Shown here: positions 1 to 4,462 of the stretch, piece after piece
Layout: each line of letters starts with the position of its first letter
How positions within the stretch are numbered: position 1 is the first letter of the stretch
Origin: a virus
Strand: one strand, 5' to 3'
IMG/VR virus record: IMGVR_UViG_3300032245_000847
Span: 1 to 28,467 of that record
Length of the DNA: 28,467 nucleotides
Made by a program: the position numbers and the translations under genes
Notes under the pieces: generated by a model
Seen by the model: the letters and a program-made list of their open reading frames with translations, nothing else
What the model was told of the DNA's origin: nothing
The model's database searches: none

Positions 1-18
1 GGGAGATATGTAAAGAGA
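1..18. repeat. Terminal direct repeat, left copy
   Basis: The sequence gggagatatgtaaagaga opens the window and is repeated exactly at 28450-28467. I infer that the contig is circular, or was assembled from a circularly permuted genome, and that the overlap is 18 bases. Gene order across the join (HNH nuclease followed by terminase small and large subunits) supports this. A genuine packaging repeat or cos site cannot be excluded from one sequence. Confidence 0.75.
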
Positions 19-232
19 CGCTGGTCTCCGTCGTGTGGTCGTTTCTAAAAACCGGCATGGCCTCTGACCTGCGATTATGCACGCACAGTGGTGGGCGTCG
101 AGCGATTGTGTTGGCCTGCTGGCAACGCAGATGGGTACTGGTCGTGCGTCGAGAAACTGAGCGTGTGCCGCTGCGGTTGTGTTGCCTAGTGCGGTTTGTC
201 ACTGGGTGTGGTGATTTGTGGGTGGTTACCAT
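1..232 (-). CDS. Possible junction-spanning small ORF (5' part)
   Basis: If the window is closed into a circle, an ATG at 232 opens a 109-codon frame that runs through position 1, continues at 28449 and stops with TAA at 28352. Its start overlaps the end of the HNH gene by a few bases and its stop overlaps the terminase small subunit start by 8 bases, the tight packing seen everywhere else here. The predicted protein is rich in Arg, His and Thr and I recognise no family. No good ribosome site is visible. Another minus frame is also open across most of the join but lacks a start codon. This could equally be a 316-base non-coding packaging region. Confidence 0.3.
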   Translation of the reverse strand, partial: MVTTHKSPHPVTNRTRQHNRSGTRSVSRRTTSTHLRCQQANTIARRPPLCVHNRRSEAMPVFRNDHTTETSVSLHIS

Positions 233-525
233 TGTCGGGTGGTGCCCGGTCGTGCGGTTAGCCAGTTCTTGCGGGCTGCGCCACCGCGTGTGTTGCATTC
301 TTCGCATTCTGCTCGCAGCCAGCTGCCTGTGGGTGGCTCAAGCATGGATAGCCACGGCTGGGCCATTGGGTCGCCGTCTACGGTGTGGCCTGCGTGCCAG
401 GGTCTGCCGTGTTCTGTTTGGGTGCGGTGGCAGCGCCAGCAGCGTACTGTTGGGTTTGCCCATGCCCATTGGCGTAGTCGGCGTGCTGCTTGCCGGTAGG
501 CGGGGCCGTGGTGGGCGTGTGACAT
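226..525 (-). CDS. HNH endonuclease
   Basis: This 99-residue protein carries the zinc-binding HNH layout: Cys29-x2-Cys32, a Gly-His pair at 46-47 that would hold the catalytic His, then Cys74-x2-Cys77 followed directly by Asn78. HNH proteins of this size next to terminase genes are common in siphophages and are known in several phages to assist the terminase in DNA cutting. On a closed circle this gene lies just upstream of the terminase small subunit (28359), which supports that role. The ATG overlaps the stop of the preceding gene as TAATG, indicating translational coupling. A homing endonuclease is possible but less likely because the gene sits in operon order. Confidence 0.85.
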   Translation of the reverse strand: MSHAHHGPAYRQAARRLRQWAWANPTVRCWRCHRTQTEHGRPWHAGHTVDGDPMAQPWLSMLEPPTGSWLRAECEECNTRGGAARKNWLTARPGTTRQW

Positions 526-785
526 TAGGTGCCGTATGCCTGTCGGGTGAGTGGGCGTAGTGCGTTGACGTTGAGTTTGCGACGGCTGGTGATGTCTCGC
601 AGGGTGCGTTGGGCGTCTGGTTGTGTGCGTGGATCGGCTAGCAGGTCGTTGAGTGCGATTAGTGCGGCGTGTAGGTCGTGGCGTGCTGCCAGGCCGCTGG
701 CTTGCAGTTGCTCGATTTTGTCGACGGCAATGGCGGCATCGGGGTGGTTGAGTGCCAGCAGTCGGTTCACGATGTCGTCAGCCAC
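525..785 (-). CDS. Small array protein D (VADDIV start), unknown function
   Basis: The gene encodes 86 residues starting at a GTG inside the 32-bp junction unit at 768-799, which gives it a strong AAGGAGG ribosome site and the leader VADDIV shared with the three preceding genes. After the leader the protein resembles none of its neighbours. It is mostly helical, rich in Ala and Leu, without cysteines, and has a basic segment near residues 65-80. It is the last member of the array and lacks the KEADRG ending. Its stop overlaps the HNH start. I do not recognise a family; a small regulatory or host-takeover protein is only a guess. Confidence 0.75.
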   Translation of the reverse strand: MADDIVNRLLALNHPDAAIAVDKIEQLQASGLAARHDLHAALIALNDLLADPRTQPDAQRTLRDITSRRKLNVNALRPLTRQAYGT

Positions 786-799
786 GGTCGGCCTCCTTG
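768..799 (-). repeat. 32-bp gene-junction unit, copy 1
   Basis: Read on the minus strand, this unit encodes KEADRG and the TGA stop of the gene upstream, contains the AAGGAGG Shine-Dalgarno site, and contains the GTG start plus VADDIV of the gene downstream. The two genes overlap by 8 bases within GTGGCTGA. The sequence is identical to the copies at 988-1019 and 1235-1266. Confidence 0.95.
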
Positions 800-1005
800 G
801 GGTGCAGCAGACGGGCGGTCGGGCACGGGTACTCAACGAAACAAGACAAACACCACGGCACCGGCCACGCATCTGGCTGGTGCAGTTCGTCAATGGCGTA
901 AAGCAGTGCAGCAACGTCAGCGACGGCATCGGCCATGCGTACCGAGGGGTCGCAACTGCAATGGGGAAGCTCGCGTACGATGCGGGTCACGATGTCGTCA
1001 GCCAC
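778..1005 (-). CDS. Small array protein C, Cys-rich (C-x2-C-x5-PCPT)
   Basis: This is a 75-residue protein that starts with VADDIV and ends with KEADRG, both supplied by the flanking 32-bp units. The body is unrelated to genes A and B: a helical stretch at about 24-45, then Cys52-x2-Cys55-x5-Cys61-Pro-Thr. The same spacing occurs in the 59-residue protein at 1547-1726, which suggests a small zinc-binding fold. Two further cysteines lie at 16 and 18. Translation is likely coupled to gene B upstream and gene D downstream by the 8-base overlaps. Function is unknown. Confidence 0.8.
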   Translation of the reverse strand: MADDIVTRIVRELPHCSCDPSVRMADAVADVAALLYAIDELHQPDAWPVPWCLSCFVEYPCPTARLLHPKEADRG

Positions 1006-1019
1006 GGTCGGCCTCCTTG
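988..1019 (-). repeat. 32-bp gene-junction unit, copy 2
   Basis: This copy is identical to 768-799. It supplies the end of gene B and the ribosome site and start of gene C. Identity with the fourth copy extends further on the upstream-gene side, covering codons for YEAAR before KEADRG. Confidence 0.95.
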
Positions 1020-1252
1020 CGTGCTGCCTCGTACGCAGTCAGAGTGGTAAACGATTGGATCAAGCAGTCGGCCAGATCACCCCGACCGTGCAGCACCTTG
1101 GTGACCTCGCTGACTTCACGCAACGCTTCGGCCAACTGGTCAGCCAAGGCACGCAGCCGTTCGATCTCTGCCTTTGCCAGACAGAACGTGCATTGGCCGC
1201 AACCATCCTTGTTGTAGATGCATTGCAGTCGGGTCACGATGTCGTCAGCCAC
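998..1252 (-). CDS. Small array protein B, zinc-knuckle-like and coiled coil
   Basis: The 84-residue protein has the VADDIV leader, a cysteine cluster C-x6-C-x2-C-x2-C at about residues 11-24, and then a heptad-like helix (AEIERLRA onward) that predicts a coiled coil. Its first 35 or so residues are almost identical to gene A, while the rest differs, except that both end in KEADRG. Its ending, YEAARKEADRG, matches the tiny remnant at 1501-1566. The pattern fits recombination between array members. A metal-binding, DNA- or protein-binding regulator is plausible but unproven. Confidence 0.8.
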   Translation of the reverse strand: MADDIVTRLQCIYNKDGCGQCTFCLAKAEIERLRALADQLAEALREVSEVTKVLHGRGDLADCLIQSFTTLTAYEAARKEADRG

Positions 1253-1266
1253 GGTCGGCCTCCTTG
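1149..1266 (-). repeat. 118-bp direct repeat, copy 1
   Basis: This segment matches 1405-1522 over 118 bases with about five differences. It covers the 5' third of gene B, including the cysteine cluster, plus the complete 32-bp junction unit. The offset is exactly 256 bases. The high identity points to a recent duplication or gene conversion. Confidence 0.9.
1235..1266 (-). repeat. 32-bp gene-junction unit, copy 3
   Basis: This copy is identical to copies 1 and 2. It carries the end of gene A (KEADRG, TGA), the AAGGAGG ribosome site and the GTG start of gene B. Confidence 0.95.
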
Positions 1267-1508
1267 AAGTAGTTGCCGTACTTGTCCCAGTACGACTGGA
1301 TAGCGGGGGTCAGCAACTGCCGCCACGACTGCTCATGGCTGGAACCGACCACAAGCCACGCGGTACCCTCGCTGGCGAGAATGGCGTGGGCGTGTTCGAC
1401 CTGTGCACGCAGCCGTTCGATCTCTGCCTTTGCCAGACAGAACGTGCATTGGCCGCAACCATCCTTGTCGTAGATGCATTGCAGTTGTTTCACAATGTCG
1501 TCAGCCAC
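1245..1508 (-). CDS. Small array protein A, zinc-knuckle-like
   Basis: The 87-residue protein begins at GTG 1508 inside the fourth junction unit. Cysteines at 11, 18, 21 and 24 form a likely metal knuckle, followed by a short charged helix shared with gene B to about residue 35. The C-terminal half is specific to this gene, with several Trp and Tyr residues, and then KEADRG. A longer in-frame start exists upstream at 1595 but would overlap the 59-residue gene. The strong AAGGAGG site and the array logic favour 1508. Function is unknown. Confidence 0.8.
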   Translation of the reverse strand: MADDIVKQLQCIYDKDGCGQCTFCLAKAEIERLRAQVEHAHAILASEGTAWLVVGSSHEQSWRQLLTPAIQSYWDKYGNYFKEADRG

Positions 1509-1522
1509 GGTCGGCCTCCTTG
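1405..1522 (-). repeat. 118-bp direct repeat, copy 2
   Basis: This is the partner of 1149-1266. It holds the 5' part of gene A and junction unit 4. Four of the differences cluster around the VADDIV-flanking codons and one lies in the cysteine-cluster codons. Confidence 0.9.
1491..1522 (-). repeat. 32-bp gene-junction unit, copy 4
   Basis: This copy has a single mismatch to the other three. It provides the ribosome site and GTG of gene A. Upstream it encodes the KEADRG ending, but no full-length gene precedes it, only a short remnant frame. Confidence 0.95.
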
Positions 1523-1566
1523 CGTGCTGCCTCATAGGTTGCCGTCCTAAACAAGGTACTGGGCAT
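1501..1566 (-). pseudogene. 3' remnant of a lost array gene
   Basis: An ATG at 1566 opens a 21-codon frame ending in TYEAARKEADRG at the TGA inside junction unit 4. This ending is nearly the same as that of gene B (AYEAARKEADRG). The rest overlaps the 59-residue gene in another frame. The simplest reading is that a former array member was deleted and only its last dozen codons survive, possibly still translated and useful for coupling to gene A. Confidence 0.5.
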
Positions 1567-1726
1567 TGAGAGTTGCGAGTGTGTCGCACGGCCACAGCTG
1601 GTTGCAGTTCTCACACACTGGATCGTCAATCGCGCCTGTCTGCTTGTGCAGGTCGATCAGACAGTTCAAGGTGACGAACAGGTGCCTAAGGACAGTTAGT
1701 GCTGTCAGTTCTGGTTGTGTATCCAT
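1547..1726 (-). CDS. Small Cys-motif protein (C-x2-C-x5-C-x-T)
   Basis: This is a 59-residue ORF with ATG at 1726 and TAG at 1547. The N-terminal 30 residues look helical. The C-terminal half has Cys38-x2-Cys41-x5-Cys47 with Pro46 and Thr49, the same spacing as array protein C. No Shine-Dalgarno site precedes the ATG. Instead a 25-bp element shared with the gene at 4365 ends a few bases upstream, which may mean an unusual start or a regulated promoter. Small proteins with this kind of motif occur in actinophages. Function is unknown. Confidence 0.7.
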   Translation of the reverse strand: MDTQPELTALTVLRHLFVTLNCLIDLHKQTGAIDDPVCENCNQLWPCDTLATLNAQYLV

Positions 1727-1729
1727 GTG

Positions 1730-1754
1730 GTCAGTGAACCATGCCTGTCAAGTG
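1730..1754 (-). promoter_or_regulatory. 25-bp repeated upstream element, copy 1
   Basis: On the minus strand the element contains TTGACAGG followed by TGGTTCACTGAC and ends 3 bases before the ATG at 1726. It matches 4369-4393 at 23 of 25 positions, with almost the same distance to a start codon. TTGACA resembles a -35 box, but I see no -10 box at the right spacing before the gene. Confidence 0.55.
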
Positions 1755-1755
1755 G

Positions 1756-1923
1756 TCAGACTGTTCGGCCGCGCCAGGTGTCGTCTACGGTGGCGCAGCG
1801 GCAGCACACCAGCTCGAACAGTGGTGTGGCGTCAATCATGCCGGTCAGTTTGTGGTGGGTGGCTGGTTGGTGGCAGCGACAGCAGTAGCTGTCGCCGTCC
1901 CAGTCGCATGGCTCTTTGGGCAT
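1756..1923 (-). CDS. Small zinc-ribbon-like protein
   Basis: The protein has 55 residues with two CCRC clusters: Cys14-Cys15-x-Cys17 and Cys40-Cys41-x-Cys43, plus Cys6 and several His. This is a typical spacing for a small zinc ribbon, with about 22 residues between the clusters. The ATG shares its A with the stop of the gene upstream (TGATG), so translation is coupled. It probably binds zinc and perhaps nucleic acid or protein. Its specific role is unknown. Confidence 0.7.
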   Translation of the reverse strand: MPKEPCDWDGDSYCCRCHQPATHHKLTGMIDATPLFELVCCRCATVDDTWRGRTV

Positions 1924-2072
1924 CAGTGAAGCCTGCGTGTGCCGCGTGCTGGTGGTGTTGGGCGTGGCTGCCAGGTGGCAACCCGTTGGTGGGCCTCGAT
2001 AATCCAGCGTCGTATAGCTGCGATGGTTTTAGCGCTGTCCTGATGTGTGTCGTCTAGCGGTTCAGTCCACAT
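1923..2072 (-). CDS. Small basic helical protein, unknown
   Basis: The 49-residue frame starts at ATG 2072, inside the end of the replication gene (11-base overlap), and ends at TGA 1923, overlapping the next ATG. It has a likely helix at 14-35 (AKTIAAIRRWIIEAHQR) and a basic Pro/Arg-rich tail. A longer start at 2144 in the same frame would overlap the replication gene much further and is less likely. I recognise no family. Confidence 0.55.
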   Translation of the reverse strand: MWTEPLDDTHQDSAKTIAAIRRWIIEAHQRVATWQPRPTPPARGTRRLH

Positions 2073-2814
2073 GGTGTTGCTCGCTGTGCAGCTGGATGAC
2101 GGGTGCAGGTTCAGCGAAGTATCCCAGCGAATGCTTATCGCCATGCAACGCGGCTGCGATCACATCTGCTGGCGCATGAGGGAACTGGGCAAGCAGGCGC
2201 TGCAGGTCAGGGTTTGACAGTGCGGCCAGCTCGAGCGCGTGCAAATAGCCGTGCATATTCCCAATCTTGATGCCGCGCTGCTCTGCCTGCCGTGCACCGA
2301 TCAGCGCAAACTGGGCTGCGACGTCGTCAGCAAACGACGGACAGTTATCCACAGGTGCGGCTGTAGTGGTTGTTTTTATCGGGTGTGGGTATGGGTGTGG
2401 GGTTGATTCTGCGTTACTTGCACGTTCAGTGCTGCGTTGCGTCTGCGTTGGTTCTGCGTTGCTGTCTGCGTTGGTTTTGCGTTGGCGTTGCGTTGCAGAT
2501 TTGCTCCCTGCTTTGCTGGCCGCTGCGCTGCGCTTTACACGCGTGGCGCGCACTTCATCGGCTGAAGGGTTGAAATCAAGCCAGTCTGGAATCTGCCAGC
2601 CGCTGTCAGTGCCGGCCAGTAGCCCTACCGTGTGAAGCGCCTCAAGCTGCTCGCTGGTGGCAATCATGGTGGCGACCTGCGCAGGTATGTGTCCGTCTGT
2701 CAGGTGGTCGCTGCACCAGGCGCCCATGCGCACCCAGGCGCCCACAGCAGCGTTGCCGGCCTGCACCACCTTTGGGTGCGAATGGAATCTGTCATCTATT
2801 TTGAACCAGGCCAC
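2062..2814 (-). CDS. DnaD-like / phage replication initiation protein
   Basis: The 250-residue protein starts at GTG 2814. Residues 1-90 resemble the N-terminal winged-helix domain of phage replisome-organiser proteins (MAWFKIDDRFHSHPK start, then SDHLTDGHIP and a GLL..W..PDW stretch). Residues 95-150 are a low-complexity polar linker rich in Thr, Gln, Asn and Ser. The C-terminal 90 residues are helical. In other phages such proteins bind the origin and help load the host helicase. The linker-coding DNA contains phased repeats (2410-2494) that could be the origin. RusA, ERF and SSB lie nearby. No helicase or polymerase is encoded here, so the host would supply them. Confidence 0.75.
   Translation of the reverse strand: MAWFKIDDRFHSHPKVVQAGNAAVGAWVRMGAWCSDHLTDGHIPAQVATMIATSEQLEALHTVGLLAGTDSGWQIPDWLDFNPSADEVRATRVKRSAAASKAGSKSATQRQRKTNADSNAEPTQTQRSTERASNAESTPHPYPHPIKTTTTAAPVDNCPSFADDVAAQFALIGARQAEQRGIKIGNMHGYLHALELAALSNPDLQRLLAQFPHAPADVIAAALHGDKHSLGYFAEPAPVIQLHSEQHHVD
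2410..2494. repeat. Phased TGCGTT iterons inside the replication gene
   Basis: On the plus strand the core TGCGTT starts at 2410, 2433, 2444, 2455, 2467, 2478 and 2489. Successive spacings are 23, 11, 11, 12, 11 and 11 bases, about one helical turn (or two). Because 11 is not a multiple of three, the repeat runs through all codon phases, so it is unlikely to be selected for the protein sequence. A purine/pyrimidine-skewed stretch with an A-run on the minus strand lies beside it (2365-2400). This resembles initiator-binding iterons within lambda gene O. Origin function is my inference. Confidence 0.6.
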
Positions 2815-2818
2815 TTGC

Positions 2819-3136
2819 TCAGCTTTCTGTCAGGGTGTCTGTGTGCCAGTCGTGATCGAGCAGACCGACCATGGTGGCTGCCCGTATGTGTTGAAGAGCC
2901 CAGTGCCAGTGCTGCTCACACAGCAGGGTGCAACGATCCGGTGTGGGCCTGCCGAATGGGCGCATGGGAAGCACCAGGTTGATGCCGGCGCAGTCTGTGG
3001 CGTGTGCTGCCAGCCAGATGATGCCGGCATCACCGAATCTGTCTGCGATGACGCGTGGGAACTGGCAGCTCTTCTGTGCTCGATGGACGCGCCAGAACAG
3101 CCACCAGCGGCGCCAAATACTCAGGTGGCGTGTCAC
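2819..3136 (-). CDS. Conserved-looking hypothetical protein in replication region
   Basis: The protein has 105 residues. The GTG at 3136 overlaps the RusA stop as GTGA. It is rich in Trp, His and Cys, with a Trp/Arg-rich N terminus (IWRRWWLFW), a central hydrophobic stretch and an HWHWAL segment near residue 80. No signal peptide or clear membrane span is convincing. I do not recognise a domain. Position between RusA and the replication protein suggests a role in DNA metabolism, but this is only context. Confidence 0.6.
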   Translation of the reverse strand: MTRHLSIWRRWWLFWRVHRAQKSCQFPRVIADRFGDAGIIWLAAHATDCAGINLVLPMRPFGRPTPDRCTLLCEQHWHWALQHIRAATMVGLLDHDWHTDTLTES

Positions 3137-3618
3137 AACAGACTGGGCATATCGTCAGCCACGGCAGGCCTCCGTGCATGGCTTGCTGGGGCCAGGGTGA
3201 TCGCTGCACCAGTCCAGCCGTCTGCCACTTCAATCTTCGTTGCCTGCCATGCGACGATGCGCGCATCGTTCACGATCAGTGTCGACTGCAAAGAGTCACC
3301 AATACTGCGCAGCAATTTATCCAGATCGGGTGCTGTGGCCTTGTAGGCCCAGCCGTCTGCGCGCACACTGGCAGGCCGGCTGGCCGGCATCCGGAAGCGG
3401 AACACGACCTGCACTGCGATTTCTGGCCAGTCGACATATCCGTGCTCGAGCGCGTTCAATGCTGACGCGCGAGCCACATCGTTTCGCCAGTCTGCTTTCG
3501 CCTGGCGTGACTGGCTGGTGCCGGCCTCAACCATGGCACCGTTTGGCATTCGTGTCTTAGAGCCCTGCGGTGTGGGCACACCATGCACGATCAGTTCACG
3601 CAGGCCGGTAATCATCAT
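3133..3618 (-). CDS. rusA: RusA-family Holliday junction resolvase
   Basis: The 161-residue protein has the RusA pattern: an N-terminal GVPTPQGSKTR strand-turn (13-23), the acidic PDLDKLLRSIGDSL motif (97-110; Asp98 and Asp100 would bind metal), and the VNDARI segment (116-121; Asp118) followed by Lys128. RusA proteins cut four-way DNA junctions, which fits a phage replicating through recombination with ERF and SSB. ATG 3618 overlaps the upstream gene in ATGATGATT; an AGGA lies upstream. The last residues (RRPAVADDMPSLL) are encoded by a decayed copy of the 32-bp junction unit, so the native C terminus seems to have been replaced. Confidence 0.85.
   Translation of the reverse strand: MMITGLRELIVHGVPTPQGSKTRMPNGAMVEAGTSQSRQAKADWRNDVARASALNALEHGYVDWPEIAVQVVFRFRMPASRPASVRADGWAYKATAPDLDKLLRSIGDSLQSTLIVNDARIVAWQATKIEVADGWTGAAITLAPASHARRPAVADDMPSLL
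3150..3178 (-). repeat. Decayed 32-bp gene-junction unit, copy 5
   Basis: On the minus strand it reads GGAGGCCTGCCGTGGCTGACGA, close to the array units, about 24 of 29 bases matching. Here it is read in a different frame as the C-terminal codons of RusA, and its GTG would open only a ten-codon frame before TGA. It is probably a relic of a deleted array-type gene. Confidence 0.65.
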
Positions 3619-4009
3619 CTCTGCTTTCCTGGTAGGCCTCGAGTGCTTGATCGAGTGCTGCGTCATCGCCAACAGGTGTGGTTAGGTGTTTCCAGAACTG
3701 GTCGCACATGCTGCGCTCAAGCTCAAGCAGCCGGCTGGTGTGGCGCAGCTCTTGCACAAGTTCGTGCATCTGCCTGTGGGCTGAAGCCAGATCGTCGCGT
3801 GCTTCGTCGCGTTCGTTCAATGCTGCAGCTGTTTGCTGTCGCCAGGTTGACAGTTCGCTGGCCGCTTCACGAATCACCATGGCCAGCTGCTGGGTGTCGG
3901 CGCCGACATGCGCAGAACCAAACAGGGTCGCCAGGCGTGCCGCGTACTCATCGAGCCGGCTGGCAAGCACCAGCAGGTTGTCGCGGACATCGTATGGGCG
4001 CTCGATCAT
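3596..4009 (-). CDS. Coiled-coil protein, unknown function
   Basis: The protein has 137 residues from ATG 4009, which overlaps the upstream stop as ATGA. Almost the whole chain is predicted helix with heptad spacing, strongest from about residue 55 to 110 (ALNERDEARDDLASAHRQ region), with abundant Glu, Arg, Ala and Leu. The acidic tail ends in RDDDYRPA and overlaps the RusA start. There are no catalytic motifs. It may be a structural or scaffolding component of a DNA-processing complex or a host-interaction protein. I do not recognise a family. Confidence 0.65.
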   Translation of the reverse strand: MIERPYDVRDNLLVLASRLDEYAARLATLFGSAHVGADTQQLAMVIREAASELSTWRQQTAAALNERDEARDDLASAHRQMHELVQELRHTSRLLELERSMCDQFWKHLTTPVGDDAALDQALEAYQESRDDDYRPA

Positions 4010-4365
4010 TGCCGGCTGGCCCAGTCTGCTGCGATGGTTGCCAAAGGGTCTGTGATGGTTTGCCATGTGGCGCCGAGTGGCCAGCCCACCAGGTTGACAC
4101 CATCAAAATTGAAATACTGAGCGTCTGCCCAGTCGACCTGGTAGACAGCGACAGCAGCGTGGGCGGTCTGCCACAGCGTGTCGTGTGCCTCATCATCGCC
4201 ATAATCGCACTGCCATTCGTGCAGGTCGACCAGTTCCTGTGTGCTGTGGTCGTAGAGGGTCAGGGTCACATGCAGCACTTTGCCCAGGCCGGTGTAGTGC
4301 TGTTGCACGCGGTCATTCAGTCTGGCAAACAGGTGCGCTGTTGCCTGTGTGTCGTTGTCTGTCAT
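4006..4365 (-). CDS. Hypothetical protein downstream of repeated element
   Basis: The 119-residue protein runs from ATG 4365; a GTG at 4383 in the same frame is possible but lies inside the repeated 25-bp element. It is acidic, with a predicted mix of helix (1-30) and strands (35-70, with HVTLTLYDHSTQELVDL) and several Trp residues towards the C terminus. No domain is recognised. It has no Shine-Dalgarno site, like the other gene preceded by the same element, so initiation may be unusual or the transcript leaderless. Confidence 0.65.
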   Translation of the reverse strand: MTDNDTQATAHLFARLNDRVQQHYTGLGKVLHVTLTLYDHSTQELVDLHEWQCDYGDDEAHDTLWQTAHAAVAVYQVDWADAQYFNFDGVNLVGWPLGATWQTITDPLATIAADWASRQ

Positions 4366-4368
4366 GGT

Positions 4369-4393
4369 GTCAGTGAACCACACCTGTCAAGTG
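4369..4393 (-). promoter_or_regulatory. 25-bp repeated upstream element, copy 2
   Basis: This is the partner of 1730-1754 (23 of 25 bases identical). It contains TTGACAGG and GGTTCACTGAC on the minus strand and ends 3 bases before ATG 4365. The two copies differ only at two adjacent positions. It may be a promoter/operator for a coordinately expressed set of early genes. Confidence 0.55.
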
Positions 4394-4458
4394 TTCCGAT
4401 CAAACAGGTTCAGCTGGTCTGGGTGTGGTGGCTTGATGTCCCACCAGATAGGTAACAG
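4387..4458 (-). other. In-frame extension beyond the WhiB stop with clamp-like motif
   Basis: Directly after the WhiB TGA the same frame stays open for 23 codons and encodes a peptide with DQLNLF near its end, a close match to the bacterial sliding-clamp binding consensus QL[SD]LF. No ATG, GTG or TTG start exists in this frame. Either occasional TGA readthrough, a non-standard start, or coincidence would explain it. Confidence 0.3.
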
Positions 4459-4462
4459 TCAT
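4400..4462 (-). CDS. Possible 20-residue peptide
   Basis: An ATG at 4462 overlaps the WhiB stop as ATGA and opens a 20-codon frame (MTVTYLVGHQ start) that ends before the 25-bp element. The overlap pattern is typical of this genome, but the peptide is too short to judge by composition. It competes with the extension frame described at 4387-4458. Confidence 0.25.
   Translation of the reverse strand: MTVTYLVGHQATTPRPAEPV

Noticed and set aside
33-1267. Several plus-strand frames opposite HNH and array genes
   Set aside because: They are shadows of minus-strand genes that have ribosome sites and overlapping starts. Their Cys/Trp/Arg-rich sequences match no family.
768-1522. CRISPR-like array made of four 32-bp repeats
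   Set aside because: Spacing between repeats is 215 to 256 bases, the spaces are protein-coding, and the repeats encode gene borders. There are no cas genes.
4369-4393. Simple sigma-70-type promoter reading of TTGACA
   Set aside because: No TATAAT-like sequence occurs 16 to 18 bases further on; that spot is at the start codon. I kept it only as a repeated element of unknown action.
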